Source: Macrotis lagotis
Taxonomy: Eukaryota > Chordata > Mammalia > Peramelemorphia > Peramelidae
Direction: 5' to 3'
Assembly (NCBI RefSeq): GCF_037893015.1
Contig: NC_133665.1
Span: 23,074,869-23,138,868 of the forward strand
Length of the DNA: 64,000 nucleotides
Shown here piece by piece: positions 11,015 to 22,510 of this stretch; the stretch's first letter is position 1, and each line of letters starts with the position of its first letter. The position numbers were made by a program, and so were the translations under genes. A model generated the notes under the pieces. That model made no database searches. It had not been told where the DNA came from and was given only the letters and a program-made list of their open reading frames with translations.

Positions 11015-11560
11015 CAAGTGCATTTTTGAAGAAAATTGTCACCAATCCACAATGATGGCCTGAGCATGGTACAGGCTGCATTTATTTTCTATTCTTCCTG
11101 CCTAATAGAAACCTTTCTGAGAGAATGAAAGTTAAAGTATGGGATATGGGATAGCTACTGAGGACTTGGTACTCAAAACTGTAGTGGAAACTGTGATGCT
11201 GATGACTCTTTCTTCAAAACACAATTTCAATATTATCTATCCTCCCTTTTAGAGTTGATTGGTGGATACAGGTCATTTTCTACTTACATATAGAAGCATT
11301 CTTAAATTATATCAAATAGCGTAATTATCCCAAGTCTTACTGTTTTGGGAACACTGTGACTGGATAGAGATTCAGGGAGGAGAGTTCCTCACTCACCCAT
11401 CTCTCATTAGAGTCTCCTTCCCAAGAGAAAAAGATAATTAGTTAAGATTGACTTTATTATGTCTCAGAAGTTGATATAAGATAATGTTAGTATTTGGGTC
11501 ACCTTGATTATTCAGGTAGTTGTTCAAGAATGAAAATGAAAAGCCATTCATTAAAAAATG
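11015..11560. other. Unassigned DNA
   Basis: No recognisable repeat or gene. Confidence 0.35.
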
Positions 11561-12300
11561 ATTTATTGATATCTTTAGTTTTGACATTACTTATCCTTCT
11601 ATGGACCCAGCTCTTATAACAAAGGGAAAAAAACCCAGAGTAAAACAAGAATTCAACAAAACCAATTTACACTTTCACATCATTATGTGCTGTGGTCCAA
11701 ATCCATGGCCCCATCTCTTCAAAGTCAGGAAGGAACTATATTCTCATATATCTTCTTTGGGACCCAGCTAAGTCATTGTAATTTCACAATATTCAGTTTC
11801 AGTTTTTAGAGGGGTTTGTGATAATTCTATATATTATTTTGTGATTATACTTATTTTATTCTATAGTAGTTTATATATATATATATAATCTTTATATATT
11901 TTCCCATTCTCCGTATTCTTTATCTTTGTCATTTCTTATATTGCAGTACTATTCAATTACATTGCTGTACCATAATTTGTTTAGCCATTCTCTATTCATT
12001 GGTGAACTTCTTTGTTTTAAGTTCTTTGCTACCATAAAAAATTTTGCTAGAAATATTTTGGTGTATATAATAGCTTTCTATCTTTGGAATATATACCTTG
12101 TAATCAGATCTCTGACACAAAGCTTGTGAGTATTTTAATTATTTAGTACAATTCCAAATTGCTTTCTAGAATGACTTGACTAGGTTGCAACTCCATCAGC
12201 AGCATATTAATGTTTCTTTCTTTTTATAAACTCTCCATCATTGACCATTCATCCCCATGTTTTGTGATGTTTGCCATTCAAGCTATACATTTGCGTTTGG
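11560..12300 (-). mobile_element. Old L1-type LINE 3' end, antisense
   Basis: The 3' UTR pattern (cagctcttataacaaaggg, then aattcaacaaaaccaattta and ttgggacccagctaagtcat) is followed by the antisense ORF2 C-terminus: ctgtaccataatttgtttag, agccattctctattcattgg, aattgctttctagaatg. It is more diverged than the L1s at 41445 or 55327, so it belongs to an older subfamily. Confidence 0.65.
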
Positions 12301-13340
12301 AAGCTGAGAATGGGAGATACTGTCCAATGCAGCAGGAGATAAACTAAATGTTCTATAAGAACTATCTATACTTCATTCTACTCTGGTGCTCCTTTCAGGG
12401 GTTATTCTGGCTTTCTCAGCACAGACTTTTCCACATGGATTTTCACAAAGATCTTATTAATATTTTGGAATGAGATCACACAAAGTTTCTGAATTGTGAA
12501 AAATTAAAGGTTAGAATGACTTGAGGTCAAGTTTCACTCCTGGATATCTTGGGCAAGGCACTTTACCTCTGAGAGCTATAGGTAACACTATAAGATGATA
12601 AATTGCCTAAATGGCTTCAATCTGTATTGGAAGAGAGAGTTCCCTTATCCAGGAAGCCCCATAGTACAGAAATAATAGGTCTAGTCCTCATGACTATAAC
12701 TAAAAAAATGAATAAATGAATAAATTATACATGAATTAACTTAGACAGTGACTGAGGACTAACTGAAAGTCAAGATGGCTAATTGAAAAAAAACTATTCT
12801 CATTAGACCTAGGAGTCATAGTTGGTTCTACTCCTAAAGATTCACAGTAAACTATAGTTTGGAAGTTGAGACAGAAAGACATGGTTGGGGTAAGAAGGGG
12901 CACACTTAATATGCCTTTGTGATAAAGGATCCTATTTTATGAGGACATATACTTTATTTGGGATAAATTTTCATTTGCTGAAAACTTGTGCTGCTTTCTC
13001 CACAAAGTTACTTGACTTCTTCCTCTGAATTAACCCATTCCCAAGAACTCTGGGAAATCAACACCCTGAATTTATTGACGTCTGTGAACTTTTTGGCTCA
13101 ACCCCAGCACACTACTCTGCCATGACTTGGATTCTTAAGTCTTTATCTTCTCTTCCCCACCCAACCCCCACCTCACAACCCAATTTATCCCTCCAGTCTT
13201 ATTAATCATCCCTATTCATCATCAGCGGTAAACTCATTTCCAGAGAGCAAAGAACAAGTCTGAGCAGAAGTGCCTAGAAAGGGCCGTTGGGAGAAGGGTA
13301 TTGGAAAAACTCCATCTACAGTATTTGCTAATTTCAGTTT
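12300..13340. other. Mostly unassigned; MIR-like trace near 12520-12600
   Basis: cttgggcaaggcactttacctctgag at about 12549 is a sense MIR fragment. The rest is unrecognised. Confidence 0.35.
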
Positions 13341-13344
13341 ATCC

Positions 13345-13425
13345 CTCTGTTCAGGCCCACATCATCTTTCTCCTAAACTATAGCAACAGCATCCTAATTG
13401 GTCTCCTTGCTCCAGTTCACTGGCT
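13345..13425 (+). mobile_element. L2 LINE fragment
   Basis: catcatctttctcctaaact, agcaacagcatcctaa and ttggtctccttgctcc match the L2 3' region that encodes the end of its ORF. Confidence 0.5.
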
Positions 13426-13740
13426 AGGTCTTTAGATTAGGTGTTAGCAAAATGGAAGCACTATCCTGCTACCCTCTGGCTTCAAAAATAATACTTACAA
13501 TGAATGAGATTTCACATAACCTTTGATTTTTATTGGTATGATGTGGAAACTCCTACCAATGCAAACCAGTGTTTTTTCTTCAGCTAATAGTCTTAAGAAT
13601 TTCCTGGAGCATTGTGAGGTTAAGGTTCCCTAGGTTGACACAACTTCTATATGTAAGCAAGTCTCCCAAGTCTCACAGATGTCAAGGTCAATTGTCTTTC
13701 TAATGTGCTACACTGCCTCTCTGATAATAATAATAATCTA

Positions 13741-13936
13741 CCTCCGTTCCTCATTCCTTCCCTCCATCCCTCCCTCCCTCTTTCCCTTCTTTTCTCCCTC
13801 CCTTTCTTTTCCTTCCTTCCTTCCTTCCTTCCTTCCTTCCTTCCTTCCTTCCTTCCTTCCTTCCTTCCTTCCTTCCTTCCTTCCTTCCTTCTTTCCTTCC
13901 TTCCTTCCTTCTTTCCTTCCTCTCTTCCTTTCTTTT
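13741..13936 (+). repeat. (CCTT)n microsatellite
   Basis: Nearly pure ccttccttcc from about 13811 to 13919 with a few expanded T runs, preceded by imperfect cctcc units. The two overlapping frames rich in Ser, Phe, Leu and Pro are translations of this repeat and not genes. Confidence 0.97.
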
Positions 13937-13939
13937 TAA

Positions 13940-14690
13940 AATTTAAGTACTTACTTTAATTATCTTTCTTTAGTATGAAGGATTTTGTGATCTTTGTCAC
14001 CAAATCTCATAGTATTGAGATTGTATATTCTTGGAAGTATCTCTCATTGTTAAAGGATGGGTTCAGTCTTCAGTTAAAGGGATTTCTAGGATTGCAAGAA
14101 GGGGCAGATGCTTTTGGGGAAAATCTTTCCCTTGACTCTCAAATAATATTGTTTAAGGATTAATTATGAAGGCAAATAGTAATTTTCAGATCTCTGGATC
14201 AGAAGAAAAATTAAGATATCTGGATTATTCCTTCTCCTTGCTCAATTTTAATCTTTTCTCTTCCATCTTTCCTATCTAATATAACTAGATTTTATGGACT
14301 CAGAACCCATTCTCACTTTGTCCTTGATTATACCCTCAGCCACCACCTATAATTGGGTTTTTCTCCAACTACATGACAGTGACTTTTTCTCCAACCTCAG
14401 TCAATCCCAAACCCTCAAGCATTAGCACACAGGTCAATTTAAGAAGAAAAGATCAGGGGAAAACTGCCCAAGATAAACTTGTGTTGGGAGAGGTAAGTTG
14501 GATTCATGTGGGCAAAACACTGAGAACACTCAGCCCTAGTCATTGGATCTAAGGTGTGGGGGAGGAAACCTCAGTTGATGGAGAGCAAGAACTAGGGTGT
14601 TTGGATTTTAATGTGATGACAGTGATGATAATATTATATATACTCTCAGTTCAGTACTGCTCAGGTCAATTCATTTCACTGAATTGGACT
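13940..14690. other. No recognised feature
   Basis: No repeat or gene identified. The 62-codon frame at 13975-14163 has no signature. Confidence 0.35.
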
Positions 14691-15290
14691 CAGTTCAACA
14701 ATTTACCAGGTGCCTACAATGAATAAGGCACTGTACTAGGAAATGGGAATGCAATGAAAACAATTGAGAGACTTCCATCCCTGAAGGAGAGATGATATGT
14801 ACTCAGATAAGTAAAGTACAAAGTAATATCAGTAAGGATAGAGCTCTAAAGGCAGATGGTGGTAAGATCAGGGAAGGCATCAGAGGACATGGTACCTAAT
14901 CTGAGTCCTGAAAAAAGATAAGGATCATGAGAGATAAAAATATGGGCAATAATTCCATTGTAGGGTGGTTTGACATGAACATGGTCTAGGGAGGGGAAAG
15001 ATGGAATCTTGATTTCAGGAAATAGCTAAATGTCCATTTTATTGGAATATGGAGCATGAAACAAAATTGGGCAAGTAAATTGTCTCTGTAGAATATTATG
15101 CATTTTAAACCAGAAGCAAAAGATAGTTTTATAATTATTATTATTATTTTTAAGAAGGGAGTGACATGGTCAGATCTGTGCCTTAGGAAGTTTACTTTGA
15201 AATCTGTGTGAAGTATACATTGGAGAGGGGAAAAATGTTATAAGGGAGTTCAATTCAGAGACTTCTGAAGAACTTGAATGAGGATTGCAG
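14690..15290 (+). repeat. Long unclassified mammalian repeat, first part
   Basis: aggtgcctacaatgaataag, ggcactgtactaggaaatgg, then tgagtcctgaaaaaagata, attccattgtagggtgg and gggagtgacatggtcagatc at about 15157. This order is that of a known long old repeat in marsupials and monotremes. It continues after the L2 insertion, at about 15890-16075 (agtggtgccctcggtagag). Confidence 0.55.
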
Positions 15291-15304
15291 TCATGTGGTG
15301 GAAA

Positions 15305-15706
15305 GGAATTGCAGTCATTCCCCTACCCAATAAAATCCAGTGGCTCTCTATCATCTCTTGGATCAAATACAAAATGTTCTGTTGGCATTTAAAATTCTTT
15401 ATAACCTAGCCTACTGTTACCTTTCCAGTCTACTTAAACCTCAGCACATATTCTTTAATCTATGACAATGATTTCTTTACTATACTGCAAATAAGACAAT
15501 CCATGTTTTGGTTTTGAGTGTTTTGGCTATTTGTCATGTCTGGAATACTCTCCCTCTTCAAGTCTGCCTACTGGCTTCCCTAGCTTCCTTTAAGTCCCAA
15601 CTGAAGTTCCATTTTTTTATGGGAAACCTTTCCCAGCCCCTTTTATTTCTAGTTCTTTCCCATTGTTAATTATTTCCTTTTTATTCTGCATATGGATGTT
15701 AATATA

Positions 15707-15742
<36 letters not shown>

Positions 15743-15885
15743 TACACACATTTGTTTGATACCTTCATCAGATTGTAAGTTCCTTGAGGGGAGGGACTAT
15801 CTTTTGCTTCTTTTTATTTTCAGAATTTGGCATAGTTCCTAATATGGGTAGGGACTTAATAAATATTCATTGAATAATTTGCTGA
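15305..15885 (+). mobile_element. L2 LINE 3' end, sense
   Basis: ccagtggctctctatcatct, ggatcaaatacaaaatgttc, cctagcctactgttaccttt, tggaatactctccctcttca, then agattgtaagttccttgagg and aataaatattcattgaata give the full classic L2 3' end. A microsatellite lies inside it. Confidence 0.8.
15702..15744 (+). repeat. (TA)n/(TATG)n microsatellite
   Basis: tatatatatatatgtatgtatg and following repeats of tatg. Embedded in the L2 element. Confidence 0.95.
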
Positions 15886-15889
15886 GTCA

Positions 15890-16195
15890 GAGCAAGAGAT
15901 AGTGTGTAAGTAGGTTTGAAAAACCTTGGTAAACAGTTTTAGGGGTTGAAGGCAATGAGAGGGTTAAGGAAAACTCCAAGATTTTAAATCTGGTAACTTT
16001 AAGGCTTAGTGGTGCCCTCGGTAGAGATAAAGAAATTTACAGGAATAAGAGTTTAGGGAGAAATAGCTAGCTTATACAAAGTCAAGCCAAGTCAAGTCCA
16101 CAAGCACTTATTAATTGCCTCCTTCATGACAGGAACTGATAAGATTTGCAAATATAAAGAAAGACAAAATCATTTCTGACATCAAAAAATATGTT
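15890..16195 (+). repeat. Continuation and second copy of the unclassified repeat
   Basis: The segment to about 16075 continues the repeat of 14690. From 16085 a new start (cacttattaattgcctcc) opens another copy, which runs past a SINE at 16199 to about 16480 (gggaggtagtcttagaagag, ggcaccagcattaatgg). Confidence 0.5.
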
Positions 16196-16198
16196 ATA

Positions 16199-16345
16199 GG
16201 GGCAGCTAGGTAGTGCAGTGAATAGAGCACTGGCCCTGGAGTCAGGAGGATCTGAGTTCAAATCCAACCTCAGACACTTAATAATTATCTAAGTGTGACT
16301 TTGGGCAAGTCACTTAACCCCCATTGCCTTGCAAAAAAAGAAACA
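16199..16345 (+). mobile_element. Marsupial tRNA-like SINE, sense
   Basis: Full-length: ggggcagctaggtagtgcag to cattgccttgcaaaaaaag. It begins with a tRNA-like head containing gttcaaatcc, a B-box-like promoter string. Flanks tatgttata and tatatatta may be remnants of a target duplication. Confidence 0.9.
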
Positions 16346-16539
16346 AAAATATATATTATAATGAAGAAGGGAACTTTGTAAACAACCATGTACAAAATTG
16401 ATATTTAGAGGATAAATGGGAGGTAGTCTTAGAAGAGAAGGCACCAGCATTAATGGAACAAGAAAGGTTCCTTACAGAAAATGGAATTTTAGCTAAGACT
16501 TGATGAAGTCAGAGAAAAAAGTACATGATAATTCCCACA

Positions 16540-16553
16540 CACACACACATTAT
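16540..16553 (+). repeat. Short (CA)n tract
   Basis: About seven CA units. Confidence 0.85.
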
Positions 16554-16594
16554 AAAGAATATCTCATTTGTTCCCAAAACAAATATGCTAAAGA

Positions 16595-16750
16595 TTAAAG
16601 ATATTTTCTATTTAATGGATGAGGAACCTGAGGCACAAAAGGTCACATGATTTGTTTATAGTTATACAGACAAGTTTCTGGGGTAATTAAGTCCTGGACT
16701 AAAGGTTCTTCATTGTTTCAGCCACAACACTTTTCCCACCATATCACACC
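16595..16750 (-). mobile_element. MIR-type SINE relic, antisense
   Basis: tttaatggatgaggaacctgaggcacaaaag, ggtcacatgatttg, then gtcctggactaaaggttctt follow the antisense MIR pattern. Confidence 0.5.
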
Positions 16751-16759
16751 TTTTTTCTT

Positions 16760-17280
16760 TTCTTTTTCCAATTACATGTTATGAAAGGTTTTCAACATTC
16801 ATCCACTTGCATATTTATGTTACACATTTTTCTACTACTCTCCCTTCTCACCCCCTCCCTTCAGTGGCAAACAGTCTAGTAAAAGTTGTATATATACATT
16901 TGTGTTTAACACATTTACATATTAGTCATTTTCTTTATGAGGAATTAGAACAAAGGGAAAAGAAACAAAACCATGGAATAGGAAGGAATAACATGAGAAA
17001 GTTTTTTTTAAAGTGAACATGGTATCCTTTCAGATTTTATGTTTTTTGTTTGTTAGTTTACTTGTTTTTTGTTTTCCTCTGGATGAGAATGGCATTTTTC
17101 CATAATAGCTTTCCAGGGTTGTCCTAGATCTCTGAACTGCTGAGAGGAGCTGCATCCATCATAGCTGGTCAACTCACAATGTTCTTATACTGTCAATAGT
17201 CCATGGGACATTTATTTAATGCTATTCAATGGACAGTTAGGAAATAATTAGGCTTATATATGTAGATATGGGAGTCATCT
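16760..17280 (-). mobile_element. L1 LINE 3' UTR and ORF2 tail, antisense
   Basis: Starts with tttccaattacatgttatga and ttcaacattcatccactt (the L1 3' end inverted). It continues through tgagaatggcatttttcc and agggttgtcctagatctctg, the same layout as 8925-9300. 5'-truncated before the RT region. Confidence 0.8.
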
Positions 17281-17284
17281 ATTT

Positions 17285-17490
17285 TTGTTGTTGTTCAGTC
17301 ATTTCAATCATATCTTGTAGTGATTCCATTTGAGGAGTTTTGGGCAAATGGTTTAACATTTTCTTCAGCTCATTATTAAGTTGAGAAAACTGAGACAAAT
17401 AGGTTTAAGTGACATGTCACACAACTAGTAAGTGTCTGAGGCCAGATTTGAATTCATCAAGATGAATATTACTTACTCTATTCACTGTGC
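17285..17490 (-). mobile_element. MAR1-type SINE (BovB/RTE-like tail), antisense
   Basis: ttgttgttgttcagtcattt, gtgattccatttgagga, ttttgggcaaatgg, cattttcttcagctcatt and gagaaaactgagacaaa match the antisense of the MAR1 family, whose tail resembles RTE/BovB LINEs. Confidence 0.8.
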
Positions 17491-17556
17491 CACCCATATA
17501 AAGATGATATAGTATGTGTATATACATTTCTATATACATTTATATTTATGTGTGTG

Positions 17557-17598
17557 AAAGAGACAGAGACAGAGAGACAGAGACAGAGAGAGACAGAA

Positions 17599-17646
<48 letters not shown>
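17557..17646 (+). repeat. (AGAC)n/(AG)n microsatellite
   Basis: gagacagagacagagag units pass into a pure AG run at about 17606-17645. Frames on both strands here (Arg/Glu-rich and Ser/Leu-rich) are artefacts of the repeat. Confidence 0.97.
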
Positions 17647-17649
<3 letters not shown>

Positions 17650-17650
<1 letters not shown>

Positions 17651-18085
17651 GAATGCTCAAAATAGAGCATTGGATTGGAGAATCAGGAGGCAAGGGAAGA
17701 AGTTTATCCAGGGATGTGTGATTGAATGGGTGAGGAAAGAAAAAAGATGGGGCAGCTTAATGGACATTGGTAACCTTTCAAACCTCTGGTGCCTCTATTG
17801 AATACCTGAATTAGTAGCAAGATTCCAAGAATCTGAGAGATCAGTGAGGAGGTAAGGGTCTAGAAATTACTGAGGAATTTTTATAATTAGAATAAAAGTT
17901 AAAAATTCATCTTCCACTCATTTGCTCTCCTGAACTTCATGATTTCCAGAAACTCTGACAAAAATCACCTACAAAATTACTTTACCTCTGAAACTCATCC
18001 CTTCTTGCCAGGGTTCCTCCCTGACTCTGATTGGAAAAAGTGGAGGATGGAGATTGGAGAATTAATTCCAGATCCTACACCATTT
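17650..18085. other. No recognised feature
   Basis: No repeat or gene identified. Confidence 0.35.
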
Positions 18086-18089
18086 AGGG

Positions 18090-18330
18090 AGGGAGCACAG
18101 GACATTCACTTTATTATTTCCCATTCAAGATACCAAATTTCATCATTCCCTCCCCTCCTCCCATGTGTATCCCTTTTCAAGCTTCTTTTTTATTTTACAC
18201 ATTAAATTAGATGGAGAACTCCTTGAGAGTCATCATTCCTTTTCTTTGCATCTTTGTATACCAAGCCTTAGCACATTTCCTCACATAGTAGGTACTTCAT
18301 AAATGTTTATTGATTCTGACAAGCTTCTTA
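18090..18330 (+). mobile_element. L2 LINE 3' end, sense
   Basis: ggagaactccttgagagtca, tctttgtataccaagcctta and aggtacttcataaatgttta are the L2 3' tail. Confidence 0.65.
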
Positions 18331-19235
18331 TCCTTGTAAAATCTGAATTAGAAGTGAGTCTGACTTATGCCAAATACCCTTTATCTCATGTTCAGTAATG
18401 GAAAGAAAATGAGGTGCTGGTAGGTCATTCAACAATTAACAAAAAGAGACTTACTTCACCATAACATTAGCAAGGCTTGTCAACAAGGATCCTCACAACT
18501 TAGCTTAGGTAGATGGTGCCCCCTTCTCCATTTGGAAAAGTCAGCAGGCAAGGTTCATGTTGTCTTGAGACTTGGATTTGAACAGTCTGACATTATGTAA
18601 AGGGGCATTTTTGTGGCCTTAAGTGACCAGAAAGTTCAGCATAATCAAGAAGTCAATGAAGGCCTGTTTGAGCTTTAATTTACTTCTCATCCAGGGAAAT
18701 TTTGTTCCTTTTGAGGAAAAACTAGTCTAATCCACTTTGTTATGGGAGTAGGAATGAACCCTAGTAGGTAGTGGTCTTATGGAAATCTTGTTCTTTTTCC
18801 AAGAGACTTGGAATCTTGATTTGTTCCTTTGACAAAATTATTTTAAGATCTTTATAATTCTATTAATTTTGATTGCAAAAGTAACTTCCATCACGTTTGT
18901 TCAGTCTTCATAATCTGTTGCTCTTGGTTATCATTTCAGAACTTCAACAAAATAGGGGGACTATCGATTCTGAGGACTTTCATAGAGATAGATATCCTCT
19001 TCAGAATATACCAAAAGGCGAGCAATGAGGAATGTCTAAGAAAATAGGATGTGAAAACAGGAAGAATAGTCTTTCTCTTTTTAGGGAGATACTTGTCGTG
19101 AAAACATTTACTTATGGGATGGTGGAGTGGATGAAGGAACCAAAAGATAAGAAGGATGACAGTTTTAGGCAGATTGCTCATTCTTTAGAAACATTATGTA
19201 AAAGTTTTAATTTTGTAATATTTTTAAGTTTGAAA
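18330..19235. other. Unassigned DNA
   Basis: No repeat or gene recognised. Opposing frames at 18936-19289 overlap each other and have no family signature. Confidence 0.35.
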
Positions 19236-19425
19236 TATATTTTTTTACTCATTATCTCATTTGATCCTTGCAACAATCCTATGAATTAGGTGCTGTTATT
19301 ATCTCCATTTTGTATGGATGCAGAAACTTAGCTCAGAAAGGACATGTAATTCACCCAAGGTCACTTCACACAGGGTATCTGAAGTGAACTCAAACTCAGA
19401 ATTCTAAGTCTAAAGTACCTTTCAT
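19235..19425 (-). mobile_element. MIR-type SINE, antisense
   Basis: tttgatccttgcaacaatcc, aggtgctgttattatctcc, cagaaacttagctcagaaag and ttcacccaaggtcact match the antisense MIR. Confidence 0.65.
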
Positions 19426-21290
19426 TTTGTTGTCCATTTCTACCATGTCCAATCACACAGAATTCACTTTAGTCTTAAGGTCTGAGGACTCTAGCTTGAG
19501 AGATAGCACCTACAATTGAAAATGGGATAGAAGAAAAAGTTGATCTAACAAGGGAAATATCTGTGCTCATTAAAAAAAAATGTGCTTTATTCCTGCCTAC
19601 ATTAAGCAGAAAGGATTTTGGTTTATAGGGTACTATCTGAAAGAACCATTCACTGCTAACTGCATGGAATTCAATTCATCTCTGTGAGAAGGAAGGAAGA
19701 CTGGGTCACCCTCTGTTAATGAAAAACCTAATGTGGGGAATAGAAAATGGCCCCACCCATACTCCAGAGGAGAACTTAAGACTTTCACAGTATAACTAAA
19801 ATCTTTCCTCCATTCTTTGCCTTTTTCTAAGAATAGATTGAAACATCTAGCTGTGCTTGAAAAGAATATGTTTCTATCATTCCCCCTGTAGTCTTCCAAG
19901 CTTTTGACATTTCCTCCAGGTCAGACACATTGCATGCAAATACTTGTCTGTCTATTCATGTTCTGCCATTCAGGCAGTGAGGCAAAAAATCTGGACTCAA
20001 TCCCTGCTTTGGAATAATGACTTTGCAAACAGGATGCCCATAATCCATTTTCATTATTAATACGCCAGTTAAAAGTCAGGTTCTGTATTTGGTTTCTTAT
20101 AATGAGTGCTGCCTTACAAAGGAGCTGATGAAATTTATAGCTTAGGAAATTTCACCCAGTCAAAGCTTCAAAGTTCCTTCCCATTTACAGATTTAGATTC
20201 TTGAGATTTCTAATCCTGGGGAAGCAGTAACTAGAAAGACACAAGATGGAGGTGCAGGATATTTTTTTTACGCCCTCCCCCCTTTGCCCTCCAACTGCAA
20301 TGTGTTATTTTACACAATGTCCTGTCATGTCTCTAATTTATTGTATGTTCCTGATTCTTAAAATGAGCCCTTAAATGTCTTTGATAGTTTCCATACTGTA
20401 AGATCACACAAACAAGGAGCAGGATGGCTAGAATGGACTGTAACAGGGTTCCAAAGTGATTGTCAAGCAGGGTTTAATTCAGATATAGCTAGCACAGCTG
20501 CAGTGCTTGGCTCAGCTACTCAGCAAAAATCTGGTTACCTTGTAGACACATTAAAAATCCCCCAACAAAACCACCTGATCATCCAGCAATGTTTCCTAAA
20601 GAGAAGTTCTGGGCTTGGTGGGGGAAGGCTGTTATTATCCCCCTGTTACTTTCATTCAAACTCAGTGGAAAGTATTTTTCTATTAAAAGAAAAGAATCCA
20701 TTATTACTATGAGCCTTTAGCTACCAGGAGGATGCCTGTAGCTAACTAGCAGAAGTGCCTGATAACTAGTATTTTTTTAAAAAATGATCAATTACAGGCT
20801 GGTTTCCCCATCACCAGTCAGATATACCATAAATTTGCCTACAGGCAAAAGGACTGGAAACCTCAGAGGGTTTGCTAAGGGGTTTGAAGTGCTCTTTTTT
20901 ACCTTTAGGTGATTGGTTCAAGACCAGTTTGAATCTGTAGTGACTGAGTTACTTATTTTTATTAAGCTCTTTGGTGACAGGTGTTCTTGTGATAGAAACA
21001 AATTGGCACTAATTGTATATTCTTGCTGTCAATTTGACAATAGAGACCAATCCTTGCCCAAGCCAAAGAGCCTGGACATTGAAAAGAAAGGGGAGCCAAT
21101 AATGACCATATTCAATCTGTTCCTTGAGAAATACTAGTTTTAAATGAAGCAATTTTCAACATAAATTTAAAAAAATATTTACTAAGCAACAGTGCAAAAG
21201 AAGTTATATATAATAACTAGTCTTGATGACCCTGGGGTTCTAAGAATAAATGGTTCTCATTAAAGGAATCATCCATGGAAACTGCTAACC
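19425..21290. other. Repeat-poor block, possible conserved noncoding DNA
   Basis: About 1.9 kb with almost no recognisable interspersed repeat and balanced composition, unusual for this window. Frames at 19633-19899, 20503-20712 and 20913-21137 lack family signatures. It contains the source copy of the 43-bp duplication (20388-20430). Conservation is inferred from appearance only. Confidence 0.35.
20388..20430 (+). repeat. 43-bp direct repeat, copy 1 (probable source)
   Basis: Begins tttccatactgtaagatcac and ends aggatggcta. Copy 2 at 22011-22053 differs at one base (aacaagg versus aacaggg). This copy sits in repeat-poor sequence, so it is the likelier source. Confidence 0.9.
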
Positions 21291-21296
21291 AATGGT

Positions 21297-21353
21297 ATAC
21301 ATACACATACATAATATATATATATATATATGCATATATATGTATACACACAT
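21297..21353 (+). repeat. TA/CA-rich microsatellite
   Basis: catacacatacataatatat followed by alternating TA with a few gc and cac interruptions. Confidence 0.9.
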
Positions 21354-21401
21354 AAATGAATTGATAATGTGGTATTTTAGATATATTCTAATATCTATCC
21401 A

Positions 21402-21407
21402 TCCATC

Positions 21408-21438
<31 letters not shown>

Positions 21439-21485
21439 GTCTCCCCCACCCCACCCCCTGGCTCTATTTATCTATCTATCTATTC
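21402..21485 (+). repeat. CT-rich and (TCTA)n microsatellite
   Basis: ctctctctctgtctctgtct, a short C-rich break, then tatttatctatctatctatt. Confidence 0.9.
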
Positions 21486-21509
21486 ATCTTCCTCTCAAAA
21501 TGCAACCAT

Positions 21510-21700
21510 AAATTTACAGGGATTAAAGTACCTTAGAGATTAGATTATCTTCTTATTCAAATCTCATTCATTTTAGAATTTTATTTTAGAGTTGACAGGT
21601 ACAACGACTTGTTCAAAATGACACATATAATTATAGAGAAATTATGGAGACCAGCACCCAATCTCCTCACTTCTATTCTAGCAATCTTTCTAAGAAATGC
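21510..21700 (-). mobile_element. MIR/L2-type relic, antisense
   Basis: taccttagagattagattat, tattttagagttgacaggta, cttgttcaaaatgacaca and accagcacccaatctcctca follow the antisense MIR order, weakly. Confidence 0.4.
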
Positions 21701-21884
21701 TTCCACTTTAATAATGACAAAAAGGTTTTTCAAAACATGACATTATATTCTCATGGACAATATATTGAACTGTGTATTAAAAGACTGGGTTACAGGTCTT
21801 CATCTAAACCAAATTAGAGTGTGTAAAGAAAATCTTTGAATTTTTTAAAAAATCATTCTGCAGCTTTCAAATTTCAATTTAACA

Positions 21885-22380
21885 AAAAATCATTAGATAC
21901 TTTTTGTGTACCACTCTGAGAAGTTCTAGGTTTACAAAGACAAAAAAAACAAAATGATCCTGGCCCTCACAGAACTTACCTTCTACTGGGAGAAAATCAT
22001 ACATTGACACTTTCCATACTGTAAGATCACACAAACAGGGAGCAGGATGGCTATAGTCCATAGTCTGGACTATGTTGATAAATACAAATTAAAACAATAG
22101 TGTTTTAGGAGAAAGACAATGTCAATAGCAAGGCAACAGGGATCAGAAAAGATCTCAGTAGAAGGAAAGAACTGAAGTATGTTTTGAAGAAAACTAGGGA
22201 TCTTAAGGTGAGGATTCTGCATGTGGATGCATTCTGAACTTGGGGGATCACTTGCACAAAAAGATGGGAGTAGGGATATGGGATGTCTATATACTAGGAA
22301 TAGCTAGCAAGGTAGTTTGCTCAGAAAGGAATGTGTGTCAGTGGTATTGGACATGATACTGGGATAAGGAAATCTCAAAT
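21885..22380 (+). repeat. Old unclassified repeat, split by a 63-bp local insertion
   Basis: gttctaggtttacaaagac and ccctcacagaacttaccttc open it, and gaaagacaatgtcaatagcaa, agatctcagtagaagg and gaggattctgcatgtgg continue it. The expected order is broken at about 22011-22073 by sequence copied from 1.6 kb upstream. Confidence 0.5.
22011..22053 (+). repeat. 43-bp direct repeat, copy 2 (inserted)
   Basis: 42 of 43 bases equal 20388-20430. It is followed directly by an 8-bp perfect inverted repeat (atagtcca at 22053-22060, tggactat at 22066-22073, loop of 5), which has no counterpart after copy 1 beyond the word tggact. Confidence 0.9.
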
Positions 22381-22510
22381 GAGAGTACTTCCTCTACTAA
22401 TGCAAGTTAACATATCTATAATCGATTTCTTGAGACTATTCAGAAGAGAAGTGACTTACCTAGTAGTATCAAAGCAATATGCGCCAGCAACAGGTCTTTA
22501 GAGAAAGTGG

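Noticed and set aside
13679..13959. Two overlapping Ser/Phe/Leu/Pro-rich frames
   Set aside because: They are the translation of a CCTT microsatellite in two frames.
16199..16345. Possible tRNA gene because of the tRNA-like head with a gttcaaatcc B-box
   Set aside because: The head is part of a SINE repeated many times here, with a SINE body and A-rich tail; it cannot fold as a complete tRNA.
17478..17801. Arg/Glu-rich and Ser/Leu-rich frames on opposite strands
   Set aside because: Both come from the AG/AGAC microsatellite.
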